Assembly: GCF_900546705.1 (NCBI RefSeq)
Contig: NZ_URDP01000011.1
Location: forward strand, 1 to 51,732
Origin: an uncultured Oscillibacter sp.
GTDB lineage: Bacteria > Bacillota > Clostridia > Oscillospirales > Oscillospiraceae
Direction: 5' to 3'
DNA: 51,732 nucleotides
How positions within the stretch are numbered: the stretch's first letter is position 1; each line of letters begins with the position of its first letter. Shown piece after piece: positions 23,728 to 31,392 of the stretch. The notes below the pieces were generated by a model that made no database searches, was not told where the DNA came from, and saw only the letters and a program-made list of their open reading frames with translations. The position numbers and the translations under genes are program-made.

Positions 23728-25098
23728 ATGAAAGGGACGCGTTTTTTCTCTGTTTTTTTGCTGCTCGCCCTGCTGGCGAATTTGCTGGTCCTCCCCGCCG
23801 CCGCGGCGGAGCTGCCGGAAGACCCGGACATCCAGGCCAAGGCGGCGCTGCTGGTGGACCAGAATACCGGCAACATCGTCTACGCGAAAAATGAGCACGA
23901 CGAGCTCTACCCGGCCAGCCTCACCAAGATCATGACGGCGCTGCTGGTGCTGGAGGCGGTGGACAGCGGCAAGCTGTCGCTGGACCAGCAGCTCACCGCC
24001 TCGGACACCATCACGCAGCTGGACGCCGACGGCAGCTCCGCCGGCATCCAGGTAGGCGAGGTCATGACGGTGGAGCAGCTTTTATACTGCATGCTGGTGG
24101 TCTCGGCCAACGAGGCCTGCGTCATTTTGGCGGAGGCGGTCAGCGGCGACGTGGACACCTTCGTGGAGGCCATGAACGCCAAGGCCCAGGCCCTGGGCTG
24201 TGAGAACACCCACTTCGTAAACCCCACGGGCCTCCATGACCCCCAGCACTACACCTCCGCCTGGGACCTGTACCTCATCACGAAAGAGGCCATGACCCAC
24301 GAGGACTTCATGCGCATCTGCGACACCGGGGACATCACCCTGCCGGCCACCAACCTCTCCCCGGCCCGGTCCCTCCACTCCACCAACTACCTCATCTCCG
24401 TCTGGCGCTCCCGGGGCTACTACAACACGGACGCCCACGGCATCAAGACCGGCTCCACCGACGCCGCCGGCCACTGCCTGGTCTCCTCCGCCACCCGGGG
24501 CAGCCTGAGCTTTGTCAGCGTCATGCTGGGGTGCGAGCAGCTGCAGCTGCCGGGCAACGAGATCCGCACCATGAGCTTCTACGAGACGAATCGCCTCTTC
24601 AACTGGGCCTTTGACAACTTCTCCTACCAGACGGTGCTTACCTCCGACGAGATCTTGAAGGAGGTGGCCGTGTCTCTTTCCAAGGTGGACCATGTGACCG
24701 TCCACCCGGCGGAGGATGTGGAGGTACTGCTGCCCAAGGGACTGAAGGCGGAGGACCTGGAGCGCAAGATCACCCTCACCTCCGACCCGGTGGAGGCGCC
24801 CATCTCCGCCGGCGACGTGCTGGGCACTGTGACCCTCTCCTATGACGGCACGGACTACGCTACCGTGGACCTGCTGGCCCTCAACGACGTGGAGGCCTCC
24901 CGCCTGCTGACCTTCTGGCACAACGTGAAGCTGTTCTTCAGCCAGACCGCCGTGAAGGTGGTGGGCATCGTGGTGCTCATCGCCGTGGTGGCGCTGCTCC
25001 TCTGGAAGCTGATCTTCGGCCGCCGGCGCTACCGCTACGGCCGCAGCGTCAGCAGCCACGGCCGCCGGGGCGGATACCGGGGCCGCCGGAGAAGATAA
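23728..25098 (+). CDS. D-alanyl-D-alanine carboxypeptidase (DacF/PBP5 class, S11)
   Basis: A 456-residue secreted protein anchored at its C-terminus. Signal peptide 1-27 (ends PAAAAE), S11 domain with active-site S64-L-T-K67, SAN triad and HGIKTGST, then a PBP5-like beta domain (about 300-400), a membrane segment near 408-430 (VVGIVVLIAVVALLLW) and a very basic Arg/Gly/Tyr tail ending RGRRRR. It trims the terminal D-Ala of stem peptides outside the membrane. ATG 23728 is six bases after AGGAG; a TTG two codons earlier is unlikely. The transmembrane C-terminus replaces the usual amphipathic helix. Confidence 0.92.
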   Translation: MKGTRFFSVFLLLALLANLLVLPAAAAELPEDPDIQAKAALLVDQNTGNIVYAKNEHDELYPASLTKIMTALLVLEAVDSGKLSLDQQLTASDTITQLDADGSSAGIQVGEVMTVEQLLYCMLVVSANEACVILAEAVSGDVDTFVEAMNAKAQALGCENTHFVNPTGLHDPQHYTSAWDLYLITKEAMTHEDFMRICDTGDITLPATNLSPARSLHSTNYLISVWRSRGYYNTDAHGIKTGSTDAAGHCLVSSATRGSLSFVSVMLGCEQLQLPGNEIRTMSFYETNRLFNWAFDNFSYQTVLTSDEILKEVAVSLSKVDHVTVHPAEDVEVLLPKGLKAEDLERKITLTSDPVEAPISAGDVLGTVTLSYDGTDYATVDLLALNDVEASRLLTFWHNVKLFFSQTAVKVVGIVVLIAVVALLLWKLIFGRRRYRYGRSVSSHGRRGGYRGRRRR

Positions 25099-25100
25099 GA

Positions 25101-25134
25101 AAAAAAGACTGCCCGTCCGGGCAGTCTTTTTTTT
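25101..25134. terminator. Bidirectional terminator between carboxypeptidase and nitroreductase
   Basis: GACTGCCC-GTCC-GGGCAGTC with six A on the left and eight T on the right. Confidence 0.93.
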
Positions 25135-25136
25135 GC

Positions 25137-25649
25137 TTACAGGTACCGCACCAGCTCGTCCATGGGCTTGCGGTCGGCGTGGAGCCGGGAGGGGTGGGCC
25201 CCCTCGGCGCCGTAGCCCAGAGGCAGCAGGGCGATGGGCACCAGGCCCGCCATCTCGGGGAAGGCGGCCAGGAGCTTCTCCGGCTCGAACATGCCCACGT
25301 AGGTGGTGCCAAGGCCCAGGTCCGCCGCCTGGAGCATCATCTGGGTGGCGGCGATGGCGGCGTCGATCTCGCCGTGGTTCTTGCCGTCGGTCTCCCGCTT
25401 CCAGGCCTCCTCCGGGTCGTAGGCCACCACCAGCATCACCGGGGGATGGAAGTGGGCGGCGGTGCAGCCGTCGGCCTTTTCCAGGGCCTCGGGGCTCTGG
25501 AGCACGAAGATGCGCTGGGGCTGGAGGTTGTGGGCCGTGGGGGCGTTGCGGCCCGCCTCCAGCACCGCCGCAAGCTTCTCCGGCTCCACGGGCCGGTCAC
25601 TGAACTTGCGCAGGGAATACCGCGCCTGGGACAGTTGTGCAAAATCCAT
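25137..25649 (-). CDS. Nitroreductase-family flavoprotein
   Basis: A 170-residue protein with nitroreductase fold features: RYSLRKFSDRPVE at the N-terminus (FMN phosphate contact), AGRNAPTAHNLQPQRI, and the C-terminal LGTTYVG and LLPLGYGAE. Family members use FMN and NAD(P)H to reduce nitro, quinone or flavin substrates; the physiological substrate is unknown. Start MDFAQLSQ has AAAGGAG nine bases upstream. Monocistronic. Confidence 0.88.
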   Translation of the reverse strand: MDFAQLSQARYSLRKFSDRPVEPEKLAAVLEAGRNAPTAHNLQPQRIFVLQSPEALEKADGCTAAHFHPPVMLVVAYDPEEAWKRETDGKNHGEIDAAIAATQMMLQAADLGLGTTYVGMFEPEKLLAAFPEMAGLVPIALLPLGYGAEGAHPSRLHADRKPMDELVRYL

Positions 25650-25682
25650 GGGATCGTCTCCTTTGCAGTTTTTCTTTCCCGG

Positions 25683-25711
25683 ATTGTAGCACACTTGTCC
25701 CCGCGGCGCAA
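25683..25711 (-). promoter_or_regulatory. Promoter of the nitroreductase gene
   Basis: Minus strand TTGCGC (25711-25706), 17-base spacer, TACAAT (25688-25683) preceded by TGTGC (extended -10). Confidence 0.6.
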
Positions 25712-25718
25712 TCCCCTC

Positions 25719-26228
25719 TTACCGGACGGTCTGGCTCTGCCAGCCGTTTTCCCGCAGCAGGGCGTCGCACACGGCCCGGCGCTGGGTGTCGTAGAACTCC
25801 AGGTACTTCAAAGAGTAGATGTCGCTGACGATGTAGCGGTCCCGGCCGGACTGGTAGATGGTCATGTAGTCGTTACCCACATCGTAGAGCACCCCCTCGA
25901 AGGACACGGTGGACTGGGTGCCCACCAGGAACGTGGCCACGATGTAGTTGCCCACGTTCCGGGCCAGCATGGCCCTGAGGGAGCCCTTGTAGGCCTCCTG
26001 GACGGTGGTGGGGGACTCCAGCACCTCCTGGGGGAGGTTATTCTTCATGTCCAGATGGGCCCCGCCGGTCATGACGTTGTCGGCGGCAGCCACCCCTGTC
26101 TCCACGGGCACGGTGACAAAGGGGGCCCGGGACGGCGGGGTCTGGGGGGTCACTTCGCCGGACCAGTCGGTCCGGGGCGCGCCGTAGGCGCCGTTGGAGG
26201 CGGCGGCAGCACTGGGATATTGGGTCAT
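25719..26228 (-). CDS. gerQ: GerQ-like spore coat protein
   Basis: A 169-residue protein. The N-terminal 75 residues are low-complexity (Ala/Ser/Pro/Thr). The C-terminal 90 (SLRAMLARNVGNYIVATFLV, SFEGVLYDVGNDYMTI, SDIYSLKYLEFY) match the GerQ domain. In Bacillus GerQ is a coat protein crosslinked by transglutaminase and needed to place CwlJ in the spore. AGAGGTG lies six bases before the ATG. It starts ten bases after cwlJ, the same order as Bacillus cwlJ-gerQ, which supports the call. Expected in the mother cell late in sporulation. Confidence 0.85.
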   Translation of the reverse strand: MTQYPSAAAASNGAYGAPRTDWSGEVTPQTPPSRAPFVTVPVETGVAAADNVMTGGAHLDMKNNLPQEVLESPTTVQEAYKGSLRAMLARNVGNYIVATFLVGTQSTVSFEGVLYDVGNDYMTIYQSGRDRYIVSDIYSLKYLEFYDTQRRAVCDALLRENGWQSQTVR

Positions 26229-26238
26229 AGAGCACCTC

Positions 26239-26679
26239 TCAAGTCTTGTAATACGCGTCGGTTGGATTGTAGAAGCAGTGGTCGCCGATCCGGGTCTGCC
26301 AGTAGCCCACCTGGGACGGGAAGAAGGACCGGCATGTGGGGCCGAATGGGTTGTAGAACCACAGCGACTCCGCCACGTCCGGCAGCCGGTTTCCCGCGAT
26401 GGCCCAGTCGGCGATGTCGTAGTGGATCTGCTCGGGCCGCATGTTGTAGATGTTCTGGGGGTTGTAGGCCCCGTTTTCCGTCTCGCTGGCACAGACGAAC
26501 TGGTAGGGCTGGAAGATGATCTTGCGGATGCTGCCCTGGCCCACCCGGGCGTACTCGCCGCCCTTGGCGTTGACCCGGTTCATCACCACCCCCGCCACCG
26601 CCTTCATGCCGTTTTCCCCTTCCCCGCCCGCCTCGCACTGAATGAGCCGGGCCAGCAGCTCCCGGTCGGAATATGCCAT
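26239..26679 (-). CDS. cwlJ: Spore cortex-lytic hydrolase CwlJ (SleB family)
   Basis: A 146-residue protein consisting of the SleB/CwlJ catalytic domain alone, with no signal peptide, as in CwlJ. It opens SDRELLARLIQCEAGGEGE, holding the catalytic glutamate E16, then AVAGVVMNRV and AESLWFYNP. CwlJ degrades cortex during germination, triggered by calcium-dipicolinate, and depends on GerQ, encoded next. GAGGTAAGG precedes the ATG. A -10-like CATACAAT (minus strand, 26716-26709) resembles sigma-E or sigma-A boxes but I found no convincing -35. Confidence 0.92.
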   Translation of the reverse strand: MAYSDRELLARLIQCEAGGEGENGMKAVAGVVMNRVNAKGGEYARVGQGSIRKIIFQPYQFVCASETENGAYNPQNIYNMRPEQIHYDIADWAIAGNRLPDVAESLWFYNPFGPTCRSFFPSQVGYWQTRIGDHCFYNPTDAYYKT

Positions 26680-26721
26680 GTACCTTACCTCACTTCCTCT
26701 GCTGACCCATTGTATGCAGCA

Positions 26722-26754
26722 GGGCCGCCGCGGGTGAACCGCGGCGGCCCTTTT
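26722..26754 (+). terminator. Hairpin with T-run on the plus strand, upstream of cwlJ
   Basis: GGGCCGCCGCGG-GTGAA-CCGCGGCGGCCC then TTTT on the plus strand. Both flanking genes are on the minus strand, where the hairpin has no U-tract. It may still weakly end glycosyltransferase transcripts, or end antisense ones. Confidence 0.55.
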
Positions 26755-26763
26755 GTCTCGTAT

Positions 26764-27912
26764 TTACTTGGCGGGGGTACCGGCGGCGCGCTGCTCGGCG
26801 ATGGCCTGGCGGAACATGTCCTCGGTGAGCTCGATGGACCGGTCCAGGGCGTAGAGCTTGGCGTGGTCGGCGTAGCGGTGCTCCATCTCCGCCCGGTGCT
26901 CCGGGTGCTCGATCCACCAGTCGATGCGCGCGGCCAGGGCGTCGCTGTCCCCGGCGGGGAACAGGCTCTGGTCCTCCAGGGCGAACTGGGGGGTGGCGGA
27001 GCGGGGGGAGTTTGCGATGACGGGCACCAGCCCGCAGGCGAAGGCCTCCATGCAGCTCATGGCCTCGATCTCCGCGTCGGAGGTGTGGACGTACAGGTCC
27101 GCCATGTGGAGGATCTCCAGCAGCCGCTCCGGCTCGTAAAACTCCATGACGATGGGGTTGGGGAGCTTTTTGGCAAGGCGGCGGTACTTGCCCTCCAGGG
27201 GCCCCTTGCCCGCCAGGATCACCTGGATACGGTCGGCGTAGCGGCTTTTGGCGCAGGCGTCGATGAGCACGTCCTGGCGCTTTTCCCCGGCGTAGCGGCC
27301 CACCATCAGCACGTTGAAAAACCCGTCCATCCACGGCTCCTTGTCCCGCTTTCCGTACTGGTACTGGGGGCTGATGCCGTTGGAGATCACGTGGAGCTTG
27401 GCGGTGTAGCCGTGGCGGCGGAGCTGGTCGGCAATCATGTTGCTGGGGCAGTGGATGTGGGTGAAGCGGTTGAAGAAGCTGTCCCGGAAGCGGTTGTAGA
27501 CAAAGTCGTTGACCCGCTTGCTGTTGCCCATGTGCAGCGTGAAGGTGATGTTCTCCGGCTGGCAGTGGAACGCCGCCGTGTGGGGGATGCCCAGCTTTTC
27601 CACGTGCTTGAGGCCCGAGATGCCCAGGGGCGAGGGCATCATGAAGTGCACCACGTCCGCCCAGGCGGCGGCCTTTTCAAACACGTGCTTATTGGGGATG
27701 GCCAGGCGCATGCCCTGGCTGGTAATCAGGTGCTCCACGATGGGGAAAAAGCGCATCTGCCGCACAGCGTACTTGTAATCCGCCGGCTTTCCCGTGGCGA
27801 TGACGCGCACCTCGTTGCCGTGCTCTCGCAGCGCCATGGCGAAGCGCCGGGCGCTGATGGTCGTGCCGTTGTTGGCATCGTCGAACTGGTCAATGACCAA
27901 AACGATCTTCAT
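26764..27912 (-). CDS. GT4-family glycosyltransferase (glycolipid type likely)
   Basis: A 382-residue GT-B enzyme. N-terminal lobe: MKIVLVIDQFDDANNGTTIS and a glycine-rich acceptor region; C-terminal lobe: VLMVGRYAGEKRQD, the donor-site motif EAMSCMEAFACGLVPVIANS (EX7E), followed by PRSATPQFAL. Relatives in Bacillota with this donor motif glycosylate diacylglycerol or exopolysaccharide. No signal peptide; it should act on the cytoplasmic membrane face. The start codon is supported by family alignment, since the ribosome site (GGGAG) lies about 13 bases away. Monocistronic. Confidence 0.85.
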   Translation of the reverse strand: MKIVLVIDQFDDANNGTTISARRFAMALREHGNEVRVIATGKPADYKYAVRQMRFFPIVEHLITSQGMRLAIPNKHVFEKAAAWADVVHFMMPSPLGISGLKHVEKLGIPHTAAFHCQPENITFTLHMGNSKRVNDFVYNRFRDSFFNRFTHIHCPSNMIADQLRRHGYTAKLHVISNGISPQYQYGKRDKEPWMDGFFNVLMVGRYAGEKRQDVLIDACAKSRYADRIQVILAGKGPLEGKYRRLAKKLPNPIVMEFYEPERLLEILHMADLYVHTSDAEIEAMSCMEAFACGLVPVIANSPRSATPQFALEDQSLFPAGDSDALAARIDWWIEHPEHRAEMEHRYADHAKLYALDRSIELTEDMFRQAIAEQRAAGTPAK

Positions 27913-27957
27913 AACGTGTTGATTCTCCCTCGGCGCAAAATTTGTTTCCAGCCCTTT

Positions 27958-27986
27958 AATATACCACTTTTTCGGGTGCTTGTCCA
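27958..27986 (-). promoter_or_regulatory. Promoter of the glycosyltransferase gene
   Basis: Minus strand TGGACA (27986-27981), 17-base spacer, TATATT (27963-27958). Confidence 0.6.
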
Positions 27987-28007
27987 GAATGGGGTGGAAA
28001 ACCCAAG

Positions 28008-28039
28008 AAAAAAAAGCCATGCCGGAGCATGGCTTTTTT
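28008..28039 (-). terminator. Terminator of the TSCPD protein gene
   Basis: GCCATGC-CGGA-GCATGGC with eight A before (T on minus strand) and six T after; can act in both directions. Confidence 0.88.
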
Positions 28040-28045
28040 CCGCTC

Positions 28046-28306
28046 TTACTGTGCCTGCTGGGCCAGGATCTGCTCCAGGCCCCGGGCCAGCTGGTCCGGG
28101 CAGGACGTGGGCTTGCCGCCGCAGCGGATGCCCTTGATGCGGCTGATGGCCTCCTGAGCGGACATGCCGCGCACCAGGGCGCTGATGCCCTGGAGGTTGC
28201 CGCTGCAGCCCCCCACCACTTCCAGGTTCTCGATGATGCCCTGGTCGCTCAGCTCCACCCGCATTTCCCGGGAGCACACGCCCTGGGGACGGAACGAATA
28301 CGTCAT
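28046..28306 (-). CDS. TSCPD-domain protein (TIGR03905 type)
   Basis: An 86-residue protein with VCSREMRVEL, VGGCSGNLQGI and the name-giving TSCPDQLARGL near the C-terminus. The same module is found at the end of class II ribonucleotide reductases; stand-alone copies are of unknown function. Conserved cysteines (CS, GGCSG, RCGG, SCPD) hint at metal or redox chemistry. Start chosen for the AGGAG site; in-frame upstream codons fall in the promoter. Confidence 0.85.
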   Translation of the reverse strand: MTYSFRPQGVCSREMRVELSDQGIIENLEVVGGCSGNLQGISALVRGMSAQEAISRIKGIRCGGKPTSCPDQLARGLEQILAQQAQ

Positions 28307-28342
28307 AGCCTTTTTTCTCCTCTTTTCTTGGTTTTGACCAAC

Positions 28343-28371
28343 AGCATAGCATGACCGGGAAAAAAAGGCAA
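28343..28371 (-). promoter_or_regulatory. Promoter of the TSCPD gene
   Basis: Minus strand TTGCCT (28371-28366), 17-base spacer, TATGCT (28348-28343) preceded by TGC. Divergent from the padR promoter. Confidence 0.5.
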
Positions 28372-28388
28372 GTCCTCCCGTCCGCCTC

Positions 28389-28417
28389 TTGACAATATCG
28401 AATATCGGTATTATAGT
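28389..28417 (+). promoter_or_regulatory. Sigma-A promoter of padR-DUF2812 operon
   Basis: TTGACA (28389-28394), 17-base spacer, TATAGT (28412-28417). Confidence 0.7.
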
Positions 28418-28446
28418 GAAAGCAGAGAATAACGATATTCGATATT
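28394..28446. promoter_or_regulatory. Four-half-site operator around the padR promoter
   Basis: AATATCG repeated twice in tandem (28394-28407) and its exact inverted copy, CGATATT twice (28433-28446), lie 25 bases apart. The left pair sits in the spacer between -35 and -10, the right pair just after the start site. This is a plausible autoregulatory site for the PadR protein encoded 18 bases downstream. Confidence 0.65.
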
Positions 28447-28463
28447 CAGGAGGGAGGCGCCCC

Positions 28464-28790
28464 ATGGCCCGGGAGAAATTCCACACCCTGACGGAGCAGA
28501 TGTTCTACATTCTGCTGTGCCTGACGCGGGAGCAGTGCGGCACGGACATCATGGCCGCCGTGTCGGCCCTCACCGGCGGGCGGGTGAGCGTGGGCCCCGG
28601 CACGCTCTACAATCTGCTGGAGCAGTTCCAGACCGCGGGCATGATCGAAGAGACGAAGGTGGAGGGCCGCCGCCGCAGCTACCGCATCACGGCGGCGGGG
28701 CGGCAAGCCCTCAGCGAAGAGTACCGGCGTCTTCTGACGCTGGCGGAGGACTACCGGCGGGTGGTGCCGGAGGAAGGAGCCCCGACATGA
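28464..28790 (+). CDS. PadR-family transcriptional regulator
   Basis: A 108-residue winged-helix protein typical of short PadR members: LTEQMFYILLCLTREQCGTD (helix 1-2), GRVSVGPGTLYNLLEQFQTAG (recognition helix region) and the wing VEGRRRSYRITAAG, then a C-terminal dimer helix. It likely represses its own operon through the palindromic half-sites upstream; the inducer is unknown. AGGAGGGAGG precedes the ATG. It overlaps the next gene by four bases. Confidence 0.92.
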   Translation: MAREKFHTLTEQMFYILLCLTREQCGTDIMAAVSALTGGRVSVGPGTLYNLLEQFQTAGMIEETKVEGRRRSYRITAAGRQALSEEYRRLLTLAEDYRRVVPEEGAPT

Positions 28791-30202
28791 AGCAAAAACG
28801 GATGTACCGGCCGGCCTTCTATTCCTTCTACGACGGAGCGGGCATCGCCGCCCACCTGGAGCGCATGGCGGCCCGGGGCTGGAGGATCGACTCCCTCTCC
28901 GGCGTGCTGTGGCGCTACCGGGCCGCGGCGCCGGCCGCCCTTCATTTCGCCGTCACCTACTTCCCCAAGGCGTCGACCTTTGACCCGGGCCCCACGGAGG
29001 GACAGCAGGTGTTCGCCGACTACTGCGCCCAGGCCGGGTGGGAGCCGGCTGCCCGGTGGGGCCAGATGCAGATTTTCTGTACGGACCGGCCCGACCCCGT
29101 CCCCCTGGAGACGGACCCGGTGACCCAGGTGGAGAACATCCGCTCGGCCATGGTCCGCAATTTCCTGCCGGGCATGCTGGCCATGCTGGCCCTGGCCATA
29201 TTCCAGCTGGTGTTCCTCCTCTGGCGGCTGTACACCGGCCCTCTGGACGTGCTCGCCTCCCCCATGACGCTGCTCTCGTCGGCCATCTGGCTGCCCATCG
29301 CCCTCATGGCGCTATTGGAGCTTCTCTCCTACGCCCGGTGGCTGCCCCGGGCCCGGCGGGCGGCCCAAGAAGGGCGCATGCTCCACCTCCGCACCTGGCG
29401 CTATGCCAGCTTCGCCTTTGTCACCGTCCTGCTGGCGGTGGAGCTTTTGTTCCTGCTGACCTCCTCCCGGCGGGAGCTGGTGTACTTCCTCTTCGGCGCG
29501 GTGCTGGTGGTGGGGGTGTGCATGCTCACCGCTGCCGCCACCCGTGCCCTCCGGGGCCTGGGGGCCTCCCGGCAGGTGAACCGGGCCGTGTCCATCGGCA
29601 TCTGCGTGGCCGTCACCCTGGCGGGATTGTCGGCGCTGGCGGCGGGGGTCATCACCCTGAGCCGCCGGGGACTTTTGAACCAGTCCCCCCCGGTGGACAC
29701 CTACACCGTCTCCGGCATCACCTGGCAGGTCTACGCCGACCCCATCCCGCTGCGGGTGGAAAGCCTCACCGGCGAGCCGGAGGACGGCCGCTACTCCACG
29801 GAGGCCCGGGTTCAGTCCTCCCCCCTGCTGACCCAGGCGGACTACAGCCAGGACCGGCGGCTGGACTGCGGCGAGGACCTGCCGGACCTCGATTACACGG
29901 TGGTGGACGTGAAGGTGCCCCTGTTGTACGGCCTTTGCCGGGACTACCTGCTGGAGCAGTACGCCCGCCGCTCCCCGGAGGTGCCGGAGGAGTACCGGGA
30001 CCACGCGGTGCGCCAGGACTGGGCCCCGGCGGGGACGGACGCCCTCTACCGGCACTATACCGGCGACGAGCCACGGAACCGATACGTCTTTTGCTGGGAG
30101 GGGCGTCTGGCGGAGGTGCGCTTTTCCGGCATGGAGCCCACCCGGGCCCAGCTGGAGCAGGCGGCAGCAGCCCTGTCCCCGGCGGCGCTGGAGCTGCCGT
30201 AA
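28787..30202 (+). CDS. DUF2812-type membrane protein paired with PadR
   Basis: A 471-residue protein. The first 110 residues (MKQKRMYRPAFYSFYDGAGI, HLERMAARGWRIDSLSG, FAVTYFPKASTFDPG) match the DUF2812 domain. Membrane segments follow at about 130-150, 163-183, 205-225, 230-248 and 270-290, then an extracytoplasmic C-terminal region of about 180 residues (TYTVSGITWQVYADPIPLRV onward). DUF2812 proteins are almost always encoded next to PadR regulators; the function is unknown. Coupled translation with padR (ATGA overlap). Confidence 0.82.
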   Translation: MKQKRMYRPAFYSFYDGAGIAAHLERMAARGWRIDSLSGVLWRYRAAAPAALHFAVTYFPKASTFDPGPTEGQQVFADYCAQAGWEPAARWGQMQIFCTDRPDPVPLETDPVTQVENIRSAMVRNFLPGMLAMLALAIFQLVFLLWRLYTGPLDVLASPMTLLSSAIWLPIALMALLELLSYARWLPRARRAAQEGRMLHLRTWRYASFAFVTVLLAVELLFLLTSSRRELVYFLFGAVLVVGVCMLTAAATRALRGLGASRQVNRAVSIGICVAVTLAGLSALAAGVITLSRRGLLNQSPPVDTYTVSGITWQVYADPIPLRVESLTGEPEDGRYSTEARVQSSPLLTQADYSQDRRLDCGEDLPDLDYTVVDVKVPLLYGLCRDYLLEQYARRSPEVPEEYRDHAVRQDWAPAGTDALYRHYTGDEPRNRYVFCWEGRLAEVRFSGMEPTRAQLEQAAAALSPAALELP

Positions 30203-30228
30203 GGCGGCGGCGCCCGGCCCGGCACAGC

Positions 30229-30257
30229 CCCGGCGGCAGTTACGCCCGGCGGCAGTT
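30229..30257. repeat. Tandem 13-base repeat after the DUF2812 gene
   Basis: CCCGGCGGCAGTT at 30229-30241 and 30245-30257 (period 16), followed by another partial unit, in a GC-rich noncoding tail that ends in a terminator. Confidence 0.6.
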
Positions 30258-30331
30258 GACGCCCGGCCCCAGCCGCTCCCCGGCGGCGCATCCCCGCCCC
30301 GGGGCATCTCCCGCGCCCCGTCCCGAAGCGC

Positions 30332-30362
30332 AAAAAAAAGAGAGGCAATGCCTCTCTTTTTT
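30332..30362. terminator. Bidirectional terminator between DUF2812 gene and spo0A
   Basis: GAGAGGC-AAT-GCCTCTC with eight A before and six T after. Confidence 0.9.
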
Positions 30363-30371
30363 CTTATGTCC

Positions 30372-31145
30372 TCACGCCCGCAGCAGCGACGCATTTTTCC
30401 GCTGGAGCACCAGCCGGTCGGCGATCATGGCGATGAACTCGGAGTTGGTGGGCTTGCCCTTGGAGTTGGAGACGGTGTAGCCGAAGTACTTTTGCAGCGT
30501 CTCCAGGTCGCCCCGGTCCCAGGCCACCTCGATGGCGTGGCGGATGGCCCGCTCCACCCGGGAGGCGGTGGTGCCGAACCGCTTGGCCACCTCGGGATAG
30601 AGCACCTTGGTGACGGCGTTGATGACGTCCATGTCCTCCACGGCGATCATGATGGCCTCCCGCAGATACTGGTAGCCCTTGATGTGGGCGGGCACGCCGA
30701 TCTCGTGGATGACGGCGGTGACCAGCGTCTTGAGCTCCGGCGCCTGGGTCTGGGGCTCCGCCGGGGCCGCCGGGGCGCACACCACGCTCATCCGCTCCAG
30801 AAGGGACTCCGTCTCGCAGGGCTTGGAGAAGAAGTACGACGCTCCCAGGCTCACCGCCTCGCCCACCGCCTGCTCCGTGCACAACGCGGACAAGACGATG
30901 ACCTTGGGCGCTCCCTCCTCCTGGAGATGCAGCCGCTTCATGACGCCGAAGCCGTCCATCCCCGGCAGCACCAGGTCCATCAAAACAAGGTCGGGATGGA
31001 GTCCCTCACAAAGGCGCAGCGCCTCGGCGCCGTCCCCGGTGTCCCCCGCCACGGTGAATCCCTCCGTCCCGTCGATCACACTCCGCAGCATGCCGCGGAA
31101 CTCTTCATTGGCATCTGCCAGCAATACAGTTCTCCTGCTGTCCAT
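30372..31145 (-). CDS. spo0A: Stage 0 sporulation protein A (Spo0A)
   Basis: A 257-residue response regulator. The receiver has phosphoacceptor D57 (LVLMDLVLPGMDG) and FFSKP lysine. The Spo0A-specific effector domain is highly conserved: VIHEIGVPAHIKGYQYLREAI, VTKVLYPEVAKRF and TASRVERAIRHAIEVAWDRG. When phosphorylated it starts sporulation. The acid pocket reads LADANEE where most family members have ADDN: the second Asp is Ala-12. ATG 31145 has AAGGG upstream. It stands alone with its own leader; spoIVB, its usual neighbour, is 3.1 kb away. Confidence 0.97.
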   Translation of the reverse strand: MDSRRTVLLADANEEFRGMLRSVIDGTEGFTVAGDTGDGAEALRLCEGLHPDLVLMDLVLPGMDGFGVMKRLHLQEEGAPKVIVLSALCTEQAVGEAVSLGASYFFSKPCETESLLERMSVVCAPAAPAEPQTQAPELKTLVTAVIHEIGVPAHIKGYQYLREAIMIAVEDMDVINAVTKVLYPEVAKRFGTTASRVERAIRHAIEVAWDRGDLETLQKYFGYTVSNSKGKPTNSEFIAMIADRLVLQRKNASLLRA

Positions 31146-31238
31146 GTTTTCCCTTATCCTTTTCCACAGTTTTTCACACCGGAGGCCGCCAAGTCCCCGC
31201 TGCGACGGATTCATGAAGCTTCAAATCACGTTTTCTAT

Positions 31239-31267
31239 AAATTACCATAAACGGACAGGATTTGCAA
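31239..31267 (-). promoter_or_regulatory. Candidate spo0A promoter
   Basis: Minus strand TTGCAA (31267-31262), 17-base spacer, TAATTT (31244-31239). Weak -10; a sigma-H promoter was sought but not seen. Confidence 0.35.
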
Positions 31268-31297
31268 CGGGAAACTGTAAATAAATTCCAAGAATCA

Positions 31298-31304
31298 TTC
31301 GACG
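31298..31304 (-). promoter_or_regulatory. Candidate Spo0A box (0A box)
   Basis: Minus strand CGTCGAA, six of seven positions of the 0A-box consensus TGTCGAA, about 30 bases upstream of the candidate spo0A -35. Consistent with autoregulation. Confidence 0.4.
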
Positions 31305-31392
31305 CTTTTCCCATTGCTTCCGCCGCGGCCGAAAAAATTCCTCTTTTTTCAACGGCCAAATTGTGGTATTCTGGGGAAAAGAGGTGAAAAAA

